DNA from: Flavobacteriales bacterium
GTDB lineage: Bacteria > Bacteroidota > Bacteroidia > Flavobacteriales_F > PHOS-HE28
Length of the DNA: 64,000 nucleotides
Assembly (NCBI GenBank): GCA_016721005.1
Contig: JADKJM010000008.1
Location: 251,510 to 315,509 of the forward strand
Direction of reading: 5' to 3'
The notes under the pieces were generated by a model. That model was not told the origin of the DNA. It was given only the letters and a program-made list of their open reading frames with translations, and searched no databases. This document shows positions 34,485-44,965 of the stretch, one piece after another; the stretch's first letter is position 1, and each line of letters starts with the position of its first letter. Position numbers and translations under genes: made by a program.

Positions 34485-36101
34485 ATGGATCTGCACGAAG
34501 CCATCGAACACCGGCGAACCTTCGCCATCATCAGTCACCCGGACGCTGGAAAGACCACGCTGACCGAGAAATTCCTGCTGTATGGCGGTGCCATCCAGAC
34601 GGCCGGCGCGGTGAAGAGCAACAAGATCCGTCGCGGGGCCACCAGCGATTTCATGGAGATCGAACGGCAACGGGGGATCAGCGTGAGCACCTCCGTGATG
34701 ACCTTCCAGTATGGTGGCAAGCTCATCAACCTGCTCGATACGCCCGGTCACCGCGACTTCGCGGAGGATACCTACCGCACGCTTACTGCGGTGGATAGCG
34801 TGGTGCTGGTGATCGACTGCGTGAAAGGCGTGGAAGCACAGACCGAGCGGCTCATGGAAGTGTGCCGGATGCGGAACACACCGGTGATCGTCTTCATCAA
34901 CAAGCTCGACCTCGAAGGCCGCGATCCCTTCGATCTGTTGGATGAACTGGAGGAGAAGCTGCGCATCAAGGTGCGGCCCATGAGTTGGCCCATCGGCATA
35001 GGCGCCACGTTCCAGGGTGTCTACGACATGTACAGCAAGGGCCTGCGCATGTTCGATCCCGGCAAGACCAAGGTGGAACAGAGCAGCGTGCGGATCGACG
35101 ACGTGCATGACCCGGCGATGGTCGATCACATCGGGGAGGACGCCACGGCCTCCTTGCGGGAGGATGTGGATCTCATCGAGGGCGTGTACGAACCGCTCAG
35201 TACGGAGGCGTATCGTGCGGGTCGCATCGCGCCGGTCTTCTTCGGCAGTGCCTTCAACAACTTCGGGGTGAAGGAAGTGCTCGATGCATTCGTGGGCATT
35301 GCGCCACCACCTGGTCCGCGCCCCACGGATCAAGGGGAGATCGCACCGGATGACCCGCGCTTCAGTGGATTCATCTTCAAGATCCACGCGAACCTGGATC
35401 CGAACCACCGGGACCGCATCGCTTTCCTGCGCGTGTGCTCGGGCCAATTCCAGCGCAACACCTATTACCACCACGTCCGGCTGGACAAGAACGTACGCTT
35501 CTCCACTCCCACCAATTTCCTCGCCGCTGCGAAGACCATCGTGGACGAGGCTTGGCCCGGTGATGTGATCGGCTTGTTCGATACCGGCAACTTCAAGATC
35601 GGCGACACGCTCACCGACGGCGCTTCCTTCAACTTCCGTGGTATCCCGGCCTTCTCCCCGGAACTCTTCCGCGAACTGGTGAACCTGGATCCCATGAAGA
35701 GCAAGCAACTGGACAAAGGCATCCGCCAGCTTACGGATGAAGGAGTCGCGCAGCTCTTCACCCAACAACCCGGGAACAAGAAGGTCGTTGGCTGTGTGGG
35801 CGAATTGCAGTTCGAGGTGATCGCCTATCGCTTGGAGCATGAATACGGAGCGAAGTGCGCCTTCCAACAGATCGCGGCGCACATGGCCTGCTGGATGACC
35901 AGTACTGACCCGGAGGAACTGGATCGCTTCATCCGCGTGAAGGCGCAACAGATCGTGCAGGACAAGGACGATAACCCTGTGTTCATGGCGCCGAGCGCGT
36001 ACATGTTGGATCTGGAGAAGCGGAACAATCCCTCGATCACCTTTCACACCACCAGCGAGTTCAAGACCCTTGCAAGTGCCGACGGTGGCGGATCGTATTG
36101 A
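34485..36101 (+). CDS. prfC: Peptide chain release factor 3
   Basis: 538 residues, the usual length for RF3. The GTPase motifs are complete: G1 SHPDAGKTT (about 18-26), the switch I region RGATSDFMEIERQRGISV, G3 DTPGHRDF and G4 NKLD. The C-terminal half carries the RF3-specific domains (QFEVIAYRLEHEYGAKC; YMLDLEKRNNPSITFHTTSEF). RF3 is a cytosolic GTPase that releases RF1/RF2 from the ribosome after peptide release. It is monocistronic here, divergent from the sugar dehydrogenase gene. Confidence 0.95.
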   Translation: MDLHEAIEHRRTFAIISHPDAGKTTLTEKFLLYGGAIQTAGAVKSNKIRRGATSDFMEIERQRGISVSTSVMTFQYGGKLINLLDTPGHRDFAEDTYRTLTAVDSVVLVIDCVKGVEAQTERLMEVCRMRNTPVIVFINKLDLEGRDPFDLLDELEEKLRIKVRPMSWPIGIGATFQGVYDMYSKGLRMFDPGKTKVEQSSVRIDDVHDPAMVDHIGEDATASLREDVDLIEGVYEPLSTEAYRAGRIAPVFFGSAFNNFGVKEVLDAFVGIAPPPGPRPTDQGEIAPDDPRFSGFIFKIHANLDPNHRDRIAFLRVCSGQFQRNTYYHHVRLDKNVRFSTPTNFLAAAKTIVDEAWPGDVIGLFDTGNFKIGDTLTDGASFNFRGIPAFSPELFRELVNLDPMKSKQLDKGIRQLTDEGVAQLFTQQPGNKKVVGCVGELQFEVIAYRLEHEYGAKCAFQQIAAHMACWMTSTDPEELDRFIRVKAQQIVQDKDDNPVFMAPSAYMLDLEKRNNPSITFHTTSEFKTLASADGGGSY

Positions 36102-36189
36102 CAACTCTTAACGGCCAAGCGGACGCCGTCCACGTTGAAGGTCCGTCGTTCCGTGGAACGGTCCTTGAAAGACCCGCCGACGCCGATCC

Positions 36190-36197
36190 TATTTTCG
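36190..36197 (+). promoter_or_regulatory. -7 element TATTTTCG just before the thioredoxin-fold gene
   Basis: It ends 5 nt before the ATG, which would give a leaderless or nearly leaderless transcript. A TTG lies 22 nt upstream (36165-36167). Confidence 0.45.
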
Positions 36198-36202
36198 CGC
36201 CC

Positions 36203-37720
36203 ATGAACCGAAGGACGATCCTCCTCGCCATCACCGCCCTCCTCACCGTCACCGCCTCGTTCGCGCAGAAACCGGCGGCGACCGGTGCCATCAAGCGCAC
36301 GATCGAAGTGCTCATCGGCGGCGTGGCCAAAGGCGATACCATATACCTGGCCAACTACTACGGCAACAAGCTCTACTACACCGATACCGCCAAGGCCGAT
36401 GGCAAGGGCAACGTGGTGTTCAAGAGCCCGAAAGGGTATGAAGCCGGCGTGTACGCGGTGGTGGTGCCCGGCCCGAAGTACTTCGAGATGATCGTGAACG
36501 AACCGGTGATCAAGCTCACGACCACCAAGGCTGATCTGTTGGGTACCTTACAGGTGAAGCAGAGCAAGGAGAATGAATTGTTCATCGGTTACATCCGCTA
36601 CCTGAATGACCAGAAGCTGCGCGGCGATGCGTTGAAGGCCAGACTGGATGTGGCGAAGGACGAAGAAGCGCGACTTGCCGTGCGGGAGGAAATGAAGCAG
36701 TTGGATGTGGATGTGAAGAAGTACCAGCACGACCTTGTGGCGAACAACCCCGGCACACTCGCAGCCAGCTTGGTGAAGATGAGCATGGTGGTGGAATTGC
36801 CGCCCGCCCACAAACCGGATGGCACGGTGGACAGCGCTGCGGCCTACTACAACTACCGCGCGCACTACTGGGACAATTTCGACCTCACGGATCGCCGCAT
36901 TGTGCGCGTGCCCGTCTTCGCGAACAAGTTCGAGGAATACATCACCAAGGTGGTGCCGCAGGTGCCCGATACCATCGACCGCCTCGCGGATGAGTTGATC
37001 GCGCGAACGGATACCTGCCTCGATGTGTTCAAGTACATGGTCCACAACATCACGAACAAATTCGAGAGCAGCGACATCATGGGCATGGATGCGGTGTTCG
37101 TACACATGGCCCAGACCTACTACTGCCCGGATCACGGCGGCACCACGCGGGTGAACTGGATGGATGCCGACAAGATGGTGAAGCTCTGCGAGCGCGCGCA
37201 CAAGATGGCTCCGCTCGTGCTGGGGAAGAAGGCACCGTACCTCGCGCTTACCGACACCACGGAGGAGAAATGGATCAACTTCTATGACCTACCCGCGGAA
37301 TACGTGGTGATCATCTTCTGGGATCCGCACTGCGGACATTGCAAGGAGGAACTCCCGAAGATCCATGAAGTGTACACGGAACGCCTGCGTCCGCTTGGTA
37401 TCGAAGTGTATGCCGTGGCCAAGGCCGTGGATGAAACGCTGATGAAGGACTGGAAGAAATTCATCCGCGAGAAGAACCTCGATTGGGTGAACGTTGGCCT
37501 GACCTGGCACGTGTTCGACGAGGCCAAGAAGGATCCGCGGAAATTCATCCCCGGCCTCACCACCATTGAAAGTCTCAACTACGCCGATACGTACGATGTC
37601 TTCAGCACACCGAAGCTCTTCGTGGTGGATGGTGACCGCCGTTTCGTGGGCAAGAGCCTGACGGCGGACCAGATCGAGGACCTGGTGATAAAGCTGCGCG
37701 AGCGCAAGGCGAAGAAATAA
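36203..37720 (+). CDS. Thioredoxin-fold (TlpA-like, DUF5106-type) secreted oxidoreductase
   Basis: 505 residues with signal peptide MNRRTILLAITALLTVTASFAQ. The start was chosen because upstream in-frame codons give no leader and overlap the promoter-like site. Residues ~30-130 form a beta domain with DTIYLANYYGNKLYYTDTA; a long helical middle part follows (DUF5106-like). The C-terminal ~150 residues are a thioredoxin fold with the active site DPHCGHCKEE (CGHC at about 377-380) and a cis-Pro region VFSTPKLFVVD. Such proteins act in the periplasm in disulfide exchange or cytochrome maturation. It is not in an evident operon; the next gene is convergent. Confidence 0.85.
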   Translation: MNRRTILLAITALLTVTASFAQKPAATGAIKRTIEVLIGGVAKGDTIYLANYYGNKLYYTDTAKADGKGNVVFKSPKGYEAGVYAVVVPGPKYFEMIVNEPVIKLTTTKADLLGTLQVKQSKENELFIGYIRYLNDQKLRGDALKARLDVAKDEEARLAVREEMKQLDVDVKKYQHDLVANNPGTLAASLVKMSMVVELPPAHKPDGTVDSAAAYYNYRAHYWDNFDLTDRRIVRVPVFANKFEEYITKVVPQVPDTIDRLADELIARTDTCLDVFKYMVHNITNKFESSDIMGMDAVFVHMAQTYYCPDHGGTTRVNWMDADKMVKLCERAHKMAPLVLGKKAPYLALTDTTEEKWINFYDLPAEYVVIIFWDPHCGHCKEELPKIHEVYTERLRPLGIEVYAVAKAVDETLMKDWKKFIREKNLDWVNVGLTWHVFDEAKKDPRKFIPGLTTIESLNYADTYDVFSTPKLFVVDGDRRFVGKSLTADQIEDLVIKLRERKAKK

Positions 37721-37729
37721 GGTGAGGGC

Positions 37730-40700
37730 CTACCCTTCGGTCTCCTTGGTCCAGATGGCCTCGGTGATGCTCTGGCCGTTCTTGAAATAGAAGGTCCCCC
37801 ACTTCGCGATCACCTTGCTGTATTCATCACCCTTGTTGCCCACCACCACTATACGGCGGATGATCACCTTGTTGCCTTCCGTGGAACTCTCCTCGGTGAC
37901 CCCTGGCGGGTAGTCCTGCGCCAATTTGTTCCGGTTGTAATCCGCGAAGGCCCGTGGCTGGTCCTTCGGCGTGGCATCCAATTGCTCCTTGGCGCGGGCA
38001 CGTGTTCGCTCACTGGCTTGGGCATAGGCGGCGTCACGCGCAGCTACCGCACGCTTCTCATCCTCGATCACATCACGACGTTCCTGCGTCAGCAAGGCCC
38101 CGCGCTGTTGGCGATCCGCTTCCTGCTGGATCACCTGTTCCACCCGCTCACGCTCCGTGCTTGTGCGCTCATTGGCCTGGGTCACACGCCGCGCTTCCGC
38201 CACGCGCAACTGCTCCGTTCCGGAGACCACGTCCTGTGCAGCCTCCGATTGGCGTTGCTGCAAGGTGCCTTCACGTTCCATGATCCGCTCCTGTCGACCA
38301 AGGGACATGTCGTGCTGCTGGGTGCTCGATGCCGTGGAACGGTCGCGACGTTCAGCCTCGATGCGCTCCAGCTCATCCTTGTAAGCCTGCACCTCCGCAG
38401 CACTCAATTGTCGCCGTGATTCATCACCGCGATACAGCCCGGCCGAGCCTTCTTCGATACGTTCCTTGTCGCGCACTGCGCCACCTCGCCGTTCTGCGGC
38501 TTCACCAGCATTCGCCGCATCCTCAGCTTGAAGGTCCTCGCGCAGTTTGCGGATCCGCTCCCATTTCTCGCGCTCCTCCCGCTCGAAGGCATCGCGCAGG
38601 AATCGCTCTGCTTCCTGTTCCTTGCGCGGATCCACGGTGGTCGCTTGTCTTTCGCGTTGTGATTCCTTTTCCAGGCGAGCCCGTTCAGCGGCCAACTCCG
38701 CTTCTCGTTGCAAGCGTTCCATCTCGGCTACCATCCGATCGATCTGGTCGATCTTGGCGAGTGGATAGGTCTCATCCGGTCGGATATCGCTGGCTTCCGC
38801 ATAGATCCCGCGTGCCTCCGCATACTTCTTCGCGCCGAGCGCTTCATCCGCCAGAAGGACCGTACTCCGGTAGCGTTCCTCCATTTCCTTGGTGCTCTCG
38901 CGGCTCATCCGATCACGCTCCGCTGCCAACCGACGGGCTTCCGCATCACGTTCCTCTTGCGCACGCCGTTCCGCTTCGAGCCTATCACGTTCTTGTTCTG
39001 CGGCCAAACGCGCGCGATCAGCGTCCTCCAGTTCTTTTCGTTTGCGCTCCTCCTCCGCAAGGCGGCGTTGTTCGGCCAAGCGATCGGCTTCGGAGAGCGC
39101 GGCTTGTTTCCGAGCGATCGCATCGTCAATGGCGGCCAAGCGGTCCTTCGGATACTTCTCAGCGGGTTTCACACCCAAGGCATCGGTGAACTTCGTGCGT
39201 GCCTTTTCGAATTCCTCCTTGGAGAAAGCCAGGTCCCCTGCTGAGACGGCTTCGCGGTACCGGCGATCCAGTTCCTCGGCTTCGGCCTTCAGCCGCCGCG
39301 CTTCCTCATCCACTCGGGCCTTTTCAGCAGCGGCCAGATCCGCAGCGAGGCGATCGGCCTCGGCTTTTCTTGCTCGTTCAGCGGCATCACGATCAGCAGC
39401 ATCAAGCGCTTCCTGCGCCTTCCGTGCATTCTCCCCGAGGATCCGCTCGATCTCCGCCAAGCGATCCGCCGGGTGCTTCTCCGTCGGCTTCACACCAAGT
39501 GCTTCGCTGTACGCCGTGCGTGCGGGTTCGTACTTCTTCGCGGTGAAGTCGCGGTCCGCTGAAGCGATCAATTCCACATAGCGCTTGTCCTTGTCCGCCT
39601 TTTCACGCGCCAGCCGCTCCTCCTCGGCCTTGGCCAATGCGGCTGCATCCAGTTCTGATCCGATCGCGGCGATGCGGTCCTTCGGATGCTGCTCTTCCGG
39701 TTTCAAGGTGGATGCATCACGGTAATCCACCAAGGCCGCAGAGAGTTTCTTCGAGTCGTAGGCCCGGTCGGCACGCAGGATCAGTTCACTGTACTTCGCT
39801 TCGCGTTCGCGGTTCTGCTTTTCCTCTTCCGCCTTTCGGGCCTGCTCCGCGATACGGGCATCCACTTCCGCGATCCGATCCTTCGGGTAGCGTTCCATGG
39901 GCTTCAACGCAGAAGCCTCTTGGTACTTCGCCTTGGCGGCCGGATAGGACTCACTTCCGAACGCGGCGTCGGCTGCTGTGATCAACTGATCATACTGCGC
40001 TTGGATGGCCTCCAACCGCTTGCGCTCTTCGGCTTCGGCTTTGCGCTTCCCGACCAAGGCCAGTTGGTCCTTCGGGTATTTCTCCGCGGGTTTCAGGCCA
40101 GAAGCCTCGGTGTACTTGGCGGTGGCGACATCCCAGTTCTCGGCAGTAAGCGCTTGGTCCGCGGCGGTGATCACCGCTTGGTACTGTTCATCGAGTTCCC
40201 GTTGCTTGCGTTCTTCTTCTGCCTTTTTGGCCAGTTCCTCCTTCTTCTTGTTGATGGCTGCGATCTGGTCCTTGGGATATTGCTCCTTCGGCTTCAGCGT
40301 GCTGGCCTCGGTGTATCGCGCAATGGCATCATCCAGTTTGTCGGAGGTGAAGGCCTGCATCGCTTCAGCAAGCTTCGCCTTGTACTGTTCGTCCAGATCC
40401 TTCGCCAAGCGCTCTTCCTCGGCCTTCTTCGCCAATTCCTCGCGCCTCTTCGCGATAGCCGCCAGCTGGTCCTTCGGATACTTCTCCTGCGGCTTCAATA
40501 GGCTCGCTTCGGTGTACTTCGCCTCCGCCTCGTCATAGCGCGTGGCATTGAAGGCCAGGTCCGCAGCAGTGATCGCCGCTTGGTACTTCTGCTGAAGCTC
40601 TTTTGCCAAGCGCTCCTCCTCAGCCTTTTTCGCGGTCTCATCGCGCTTCGCCGCAATGGCGGCGAGTTGGTCCTTCGGATATTTCTCTTCTGGCTTCAAG

Positions 40701-41905
40701 GTGGAAGCCTCGTTGTACTTCGTGGTGGCGATATCCCAACTCGATGCCTTGAACGCCACATCACCGGCGGCGATGGCAGCATCGTACTTCTGCTGGGTCT
40801 CACGGGCCTTCTTCTCCTCTTCCGCTTTCTTGGCGGCCTCGGCCTTCTTGACGGCGATCAGTGCGATCTGGTCCTTGGGGTAGCGCTCGTCGGGTTTCAA
40901 GGTCCCGGCATCGGTGTACTTGGTAGTGGCCTGATCCCAGTTCTCTGCCTTGAAGGCTGCGTCCGCTGCGGCGATCGCCGCGGTGTACCTCTCCAACAAT
41001 TCCTTCGCCTTGCGCTCCTCCTCCGCCTTCTTCGCAAGATCGGCGAGGAGTCCATCGATCTCCTTGATCTTCTGCTTGGGATAAGGCTCGTCGAACTTGG
41101 CATCACTTGCCTCTTGGTACTTGGCCTTGGCCGGCTCGTAATTCTTCTTCCCGAAAAGGCCATCGGCTTCCTTGATCAGTGCCGCGTAATTCGCCGCGCG
41201 ATCCTTCTCGGCATCGGCCGCTTCCAACCGCATGCGCGCATCACTGAGTTTGGCCGTGGCGATAGGCTCCGCTGGTTTAAGGGTCAGTGCTTCGGTGAAG
41301 CTGTCCACGGCCTTCTTGAAGTCGGCTGCGGTCATGGCCGCATTGCCCTGCGTCATCAGCTTCGCGAAATCCACCTCGACGTTGGCTTCGCGCTTCTTGC
41401 GCTCTTCATATGCCTTCAGCAAACGTGCTTGTGCATCGCGCATGCCGTTGGTGTACTCCACATCGAATTCGATATTCCCGACCGCCGCGTTGTACTTGGC
41501 TTTGCCGAAGGGTTCCAGCAGCACGGAGTAGTCCACACCCGGGATGTCGGCCATCATCGTGAAGTCGATGTTCATGCCGTGACCACCTTGTCGGTCCTCT
41601 TCGGGTATGTTCCGCGTATCGATCGCGATGTTCTTGCTCACGTAGCCCGCCTTGGCGCACATCACCTTGTAGTCTGCGCCGTAATCCAGGTTCACTTCGT
41701 ACTTGCCACTGGCGTTGGTGGGGATCTCCAACACCTTGCCCCCGTTCTTGAACACCGTGATGGCGACTCCTTCGAGCTTCTTGGCCGTGCTGAAATCCTT
41801 CACGGTGCCGTACACCATGACCACATCCACTTGAGCCGTTGCGCTCAAGAATGGCAAGGTGAACAGGGCAAAGAGGGCCGCGCGGAGTACGTGGTGGATC
41901 GGCAT
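37730..41905 (-). CDS. 1391-residue secreted repeat protein (about twelve ~65-residue helical repeats)
   Basis: The start is MPIHHVLRAALFALFTLPFLSATAQ, a signal peptide; the open frame extends upstream without a leader. Residues ~25-130 are a carboxypeptidase-regulatory-like domain (VMVYGTVKDFSTAKKLEGVAI ... AKAGYVSKNIAIDTRNIPEEDRQ). About twelve repeats follow, each with A-ADxAFxxxxYxxAxxKYTEA, then S-LKPxEKYPKDQL-AI and a KKAEEERLAKE linker. They read as TPR-like hairpins joined by charged helices. The last ~350 residues are Arg/Glu-rich coiled coil with a final small domain (KVIIRRIVVVGNKGDEYSKV ... YYFKNG-like FYFKNGQSITEAIWTKE). Its role is unknown; it could be an envelope scaffold. Confidence 0.75.
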   Translation of the reverse strand: MPIHHVLRAALFALFTLPFLSATAQVDVVMVYGTVKDFSTAKKLEGVAITVFKNGGKVLEIPTNASGKYEVNLDYGADYKVMCAKAGYVSKNIAIDTRNIPEEDRQGGHGMNIDFTMMADIPGVDYSVLLEPFGKAKYNAAVGNIEFDVEYTNGMRDAQARLLKAYEERKKREANVEVDFAKLMTQGNAAMTAADFKKAVDSFTEALTLKPAEPIATAKLSDARMRLEAADAEKDRAANYAALIKEADGLFGKKNYEPAKAKYQEASDAKFDEPYPKQKIKEIDGLLADLAKKAEEERKAKELLERYTAAIAAADAAFKAENWDQATTKYTDAGTLKPDERYPKDQIALIAVKKAEAAKKAEEEKKARETQQKYDAAIAAGDVAFKASSWDIATTKYNEASTLKPEEKYPKDQLAAIAAKRDETAKKAEEERLAKELQQKYQAAITAADLAFNATRYDEAEAKYTEASLLKPQEKYPKDQLAAIAKRREELAKKAEEERLAKDLDEQYKAKLAEAMQAFTSDKLDDAIARYTEASTLKPKEQYPKDQIAAINKKKEELAKKAEEERKQRELDEQYQAVITAADQALTAENWDVATAKYTEASGLKPAEKYPKDQLALVGKRKAEAEERKRLEAIQAQYDQLITAADAAFGSESYPAAKAKYQEASALKPMERYPKDRIAEVDARIAEQARKAEEEKQNREREAKYSELILRADRAYDSKKLSAALVDYRDASTLKPEEQHPKDRIAAIGSELDAAALAKAEEERLAREKADKDKRYVELIASADRDFTAKKYEPARTAYSEALGVKPTEKHPADRLAEIERILGENARKAQEALDAADRDAAERARKAEADRLAADLAAAEKARVDEEARRLKAEAEELDRRYREAVSAGDLAFSKEEFEKARTKFTDALGVKPAEKYPKDRLAAIDDAIARKQAALSEADRLAEQRRLAEEERKRKELEDADRARLAAEQERDRLEAERRAQEERDAEARRLAAERDRMSRESTKEMEERYRSTVLLADEALGAKKYAEARGIYAEASDIRPDETYPLAKIDQIDRMVAEMERLQREAELAAERARLEKESQRERQATTVDPRKEQEAERFLRDAFEREEREKWERIRKLREDLQAEDAANAGEAAERRGGAVRDKERIEEGSAGLYRGDESRRQLSAAEVQAYKDELERIEAERRDRSTASSTQQHDMSLGRQERIMEREGTLQQRQSEAAQDVVSGTEQLRVAEARRVTQANERTSTERERVEQVIQQEADRQQRGALLTQERRDVIEDEKRAVAARDAAYAQASERTRARAKEQLDATPKDQPRAFADYNRNKLAQDYPPGVTEESSTEGNKVIIRRIVVVGNKGDEYSKVIAKWGTFYFKNGQSITEAIWTKETEG

Positions 41906-41980
41906 GCTGGTCGACGAGTTCCTGTGCAGGCAGGAAGGACGCCGCAAAATACGACAACTTTGACGGCATACCCTACTCGC

Positions 41981-43112
41981 ATGGGCTTGAGCATCTGGGA
42001 GGTTGGTGGCTTCCACCGTAAGCCACACTTGGTGGTTATCGGCGGAGGCATTGTGGGTCTCTTCTCCGCGTTGTTCCATAAGCGAAGCCACCCCGGCCAT
42101 CATGTGGTGGTTCTGGAGCGTGGACCCCACCCCAGCGGCGCTAGCGTGAAGAATGCCGGCTTCGCATGTTTCGGAAGCCCGAGCGAGTTGTTGGCTGACA
42201 TCCGGAATGAGGGATCCGAAGCGGCCTTGGCGCGTGTGGAAGAACGCTGGCGCGGGCTGAATGAACTGCGCGCCGAGCTCGGCGATGCGAACATCGGCTT
42301 CGAGGGTTCTGGTGGTCATGAGATCTATCGGACCGGTGGTCCCCTGTACCCGCTCGTGGCGGAAGGGTTCGAAAGATTGAACGCGGCGCTGCGGCCGATA
42401 TTCAATGAACCCGTATTTCGCTGGGACGATGGGGCCATTGGTCGGTCCGGAATGGCTGACGTGGAACACATGGTCAGGATGGACCTGGAAAGCGCGATCG
42501 ATACAGGCAGGATGATGGTGACCCTATTGCGAAAAGTCAGTTCCGAGGGCGTTCACTTCCGGCCCGGATCGGATGTGCTCGGCATGGAGGATGGATCGCA
42601 AGGTGTGCGGATCGACCTACGTGACGGAACACGTTTGGAGGCCGGGCAAGTGCTGATCGCGACGAACGGTTACACCTCTTCCCTACTCCCCGGATTGGAT
42701 GTCATTCCCGCCCGAGGACAAGTGCTGCTGACAGAAGCCCATCCCAGGCTTGGCCTTGTGTGGAACCTTCCACCTTGGTGAGGGCTTCTATTACTTCCGT
42801 GAATACCAAGGTGCGGTGTTGCTCGGCGGCGGCCGGAATCTGGATGTGGCCGGTGAGACCACCACGGCTGATGGGACGACCGAGCAGATCCAGTCCGCAT
42901 TGGAGGAACTTCTACGGACCGTGATCCTTCCGGGACGTGAATTCAAGATCGCCCGGCGCTGGAGCGGCGTCATGGGTTTCGGGGCGAAGAGCAAAGCTCC
43001 GATCATCGAACGCGTCAGTCCGCGAGTAACCGCAGCGGTTCGCTTGGGTGGTATGGGCGTCGCGATCGGGATACGCGTCGCGAGAAAGGCGGCGGCACTG
43101 CTCAAGGACTGA
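41981..43112 (+). pseudogene. FAD-dependent oxidoreductase (DAO family), frameshifted
   Basis: The ATG begins MGLSIWEVGGFHRKPHLVVI. The FAD-binding GxGxxG is in VVIGGGIVGLFSAL, followed by VVLERGPHPSGASVKNAGFACFG. The first frame ends at LVWNLPPW*; the second resumes as FHLGEGFYYFREYQGAVLLGGGRN and ends in RVTAAVRLGGMGVAIGIR. The join is near 42765 (gtgtggaaccttccacc); one extra base explains it, as the total length is one over a multiple of three. Intact relatives are ~375-residue amine or amino-acid oxidases. The rest of the protein looks conserved, so a sequencing error is as likely as a real break. It converges on argS. Confidence 0.8.
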
Positions 43113-43114
43113 GC

Positions 43115-44903
43115 CTACATCCGCTCCGGCACCTCGATCCCCAGACACCACATGGCCTTTTTCGTGTTCGTGGCCACAGCGGCACTAAGGATGATCCGGA
43201 AGGCTCGCTTGGACGCATCCTCTTCCTTCATGACCGGGATCGTCTGGTAGAAACTGTTGTAGGCCTTCACCACTTCGTAGGCGTGGTTGGCGATGGACGA
43301 TGGATCCAATCGCGCAGCCGATTCCGCCAACACGCCGGGGAATTGGTGGAGCAGCTTGATGATGTTGCGTTCCTCGGGGAGCAGGGGCCATGTGACCATG
43401 TACTCATGTGACCATGTGCCCATGGTGCCGACCTTCCTCAGCAATGATCGGATCCGCGCGAAGGTGTATTGGATGAATGGTCCGGTGTGTCCTTGTAGAT
43501 CGATACTCGCAGCGGGGTCGAAGAGCATGCGCTTCTTCGGATCCACCTTGAGGAGGTAGTATTTCAACGCAGCGAGGCCGATCATTTCGAAGAGCGCCGT
43601 CTTTTCCTCTTCACTGAACTCATCGAGCTTGCTCAATTGCTCACCCGAAGCACGCGCCTCGTTCACCACTTCCTCCATCAACTCATCGGCATCCACCACG
43701 GTGCCCTCGCGGCTCTTCATCTTCCCGGTGGGCAGGTCCACCATGCCGTAGCTGAGGTGGAAGAGTTCATCGGCCCACGAGAAGCCGAGCTTCTTCAGGA
43801 TGAGGAACAACACCTTGAAGTGGTAGTCCTGCTCGTTGCCGACGGTGTAGATCAATTTGCTCAAGCCCGGATATTCCTCGAATCGCTTGATCGCGGTACC
43901 GATGTCCTGCGTCATGTACACGCTGGTCCCATCACGACGCAGCAGCACTTTCTCATCGAGTCCCTCCGGAGTGTTGTCCACCCATACGGCGCCGTCCTTT
44001 TCGTAGAACACGCCTTTCTTCAGGCCTTCCAACACGTCGTTCTTCCCCAGCACATAGGTCTGGCTCTCGTAATAGAGCTTGTCGAACTCCACGCCCATGC
44101 GGGTGTATGTGGAATTGAATCCCTCATATACCCAGCCGTTCATTTTCTCCCACAGCGCGCGGACTTCAGGGTCGTTCGCTTCCCATTTCAGGAGCATGGC
44201 TTGCGCTTCCAGCAGGATCGGTACTTCCTTCTCTGCTTCCTCCTTCGATCTGCCCTCGGTCACCAACGCTTCGATCTGCCGCTTCATTTCGCGATCGAAC
44301 TCGACGTAGTATTTCCCCACGAGCTTGTCGCCTTTCAGTCCCGCTGCTCTCCGGTGTCTCGCCGTTGCCGAATTTCTGCCAGGCCACCATGCTCTTGCAG
44401 ATGTGGATGCCGCGATCGTTGATCACTTGCACACGGATCACTTCGTTGCCTGTTGCTTGCAGGATCCGGCTCACGCTGTGCCCAAGGAAGTTGTTCCGAA
44501 GGTGCCCGAGGTGCAGTGGTTTGTTGGTGTTCGGCGAACTGTACTCCACCATCATCTTCTTCCCCGTCGCTGGAAAGCTGAGGTGATCTCCTTCCCCGTT
44601 TCCAAGGAATTCCAGCCAGTACTTATCCGAGACAACGAGGTTGAGGAAACCCTTGACCACGTTGAAGCGAACGACTACTGGTACGTTGGCTGCAAGGTGT
44701 TCGCCGATCGCTTGTGCGGTCTGTTCAGGTCCCTTTCCGCTCAACTTGAGAAAGGGGAAGACGTTGATCGTCACATCACCCTCGAACTCCGGTCGTGTCT
44801 GTTGAAAGCCGATGAGCTTGGCGTCCAACTCTTTCGCGAACAGATGCGAGAAAGCAGCTTGAACCGCAGGAGCGAGTAGGAATTGAAGAGGATCAAGGAA
44901 CAT
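43115..44903 (-). CDS. argS: Arginyl-tRNA synthetase, reading frame interrupted by one extra base
   Basis: About 595 residues once the shift is corrected. The N-terminal part starts MFLDPLQFLLAPAVQAAF and contains the class I signature PLHLGHLRNN (HIGH motif). The C-terminal part has GKMKSREG (KMSKS position) and the anticodon-binding end (FARIRSLLRKVGT ... AYNSFYQTIPV). The frames meet near 44337, where GAGAGCAGCGGGACTG gives SS-GT in one frame and GLKGDKLVGKYYVEF in the next; a surplus G in the GGG run explains it. The enzyme charges tRNA-Arg and is normally essential and single-copy, so this break is most likely an assembly error rather than a true pseudogene. Confidence 0.88.
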
Positions 44904-44965
44904 GGGGCGCAAAGGAAGGACTTGCCATCGAACCACCACGGAGAATGGCGGCCTGCTGTTGGTGG

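Noticed and set aside
34449..36104. Long minus-strand frame opposite prfC
   Set aside because: It covers prfC completely and shows no domain; His/Asp/Val-rich composition is typical of a GC-rich shadow frame.
40580..41980. Long plus-strand open frame opposite the 1391-residue repeat protein
   Set aside because: It mirrors the repeat protein on the other strand; open antisense frames are expected in GC-rich repeated genes. Only its last part, from 41981, is a real gene (FAD oxidoreductase).
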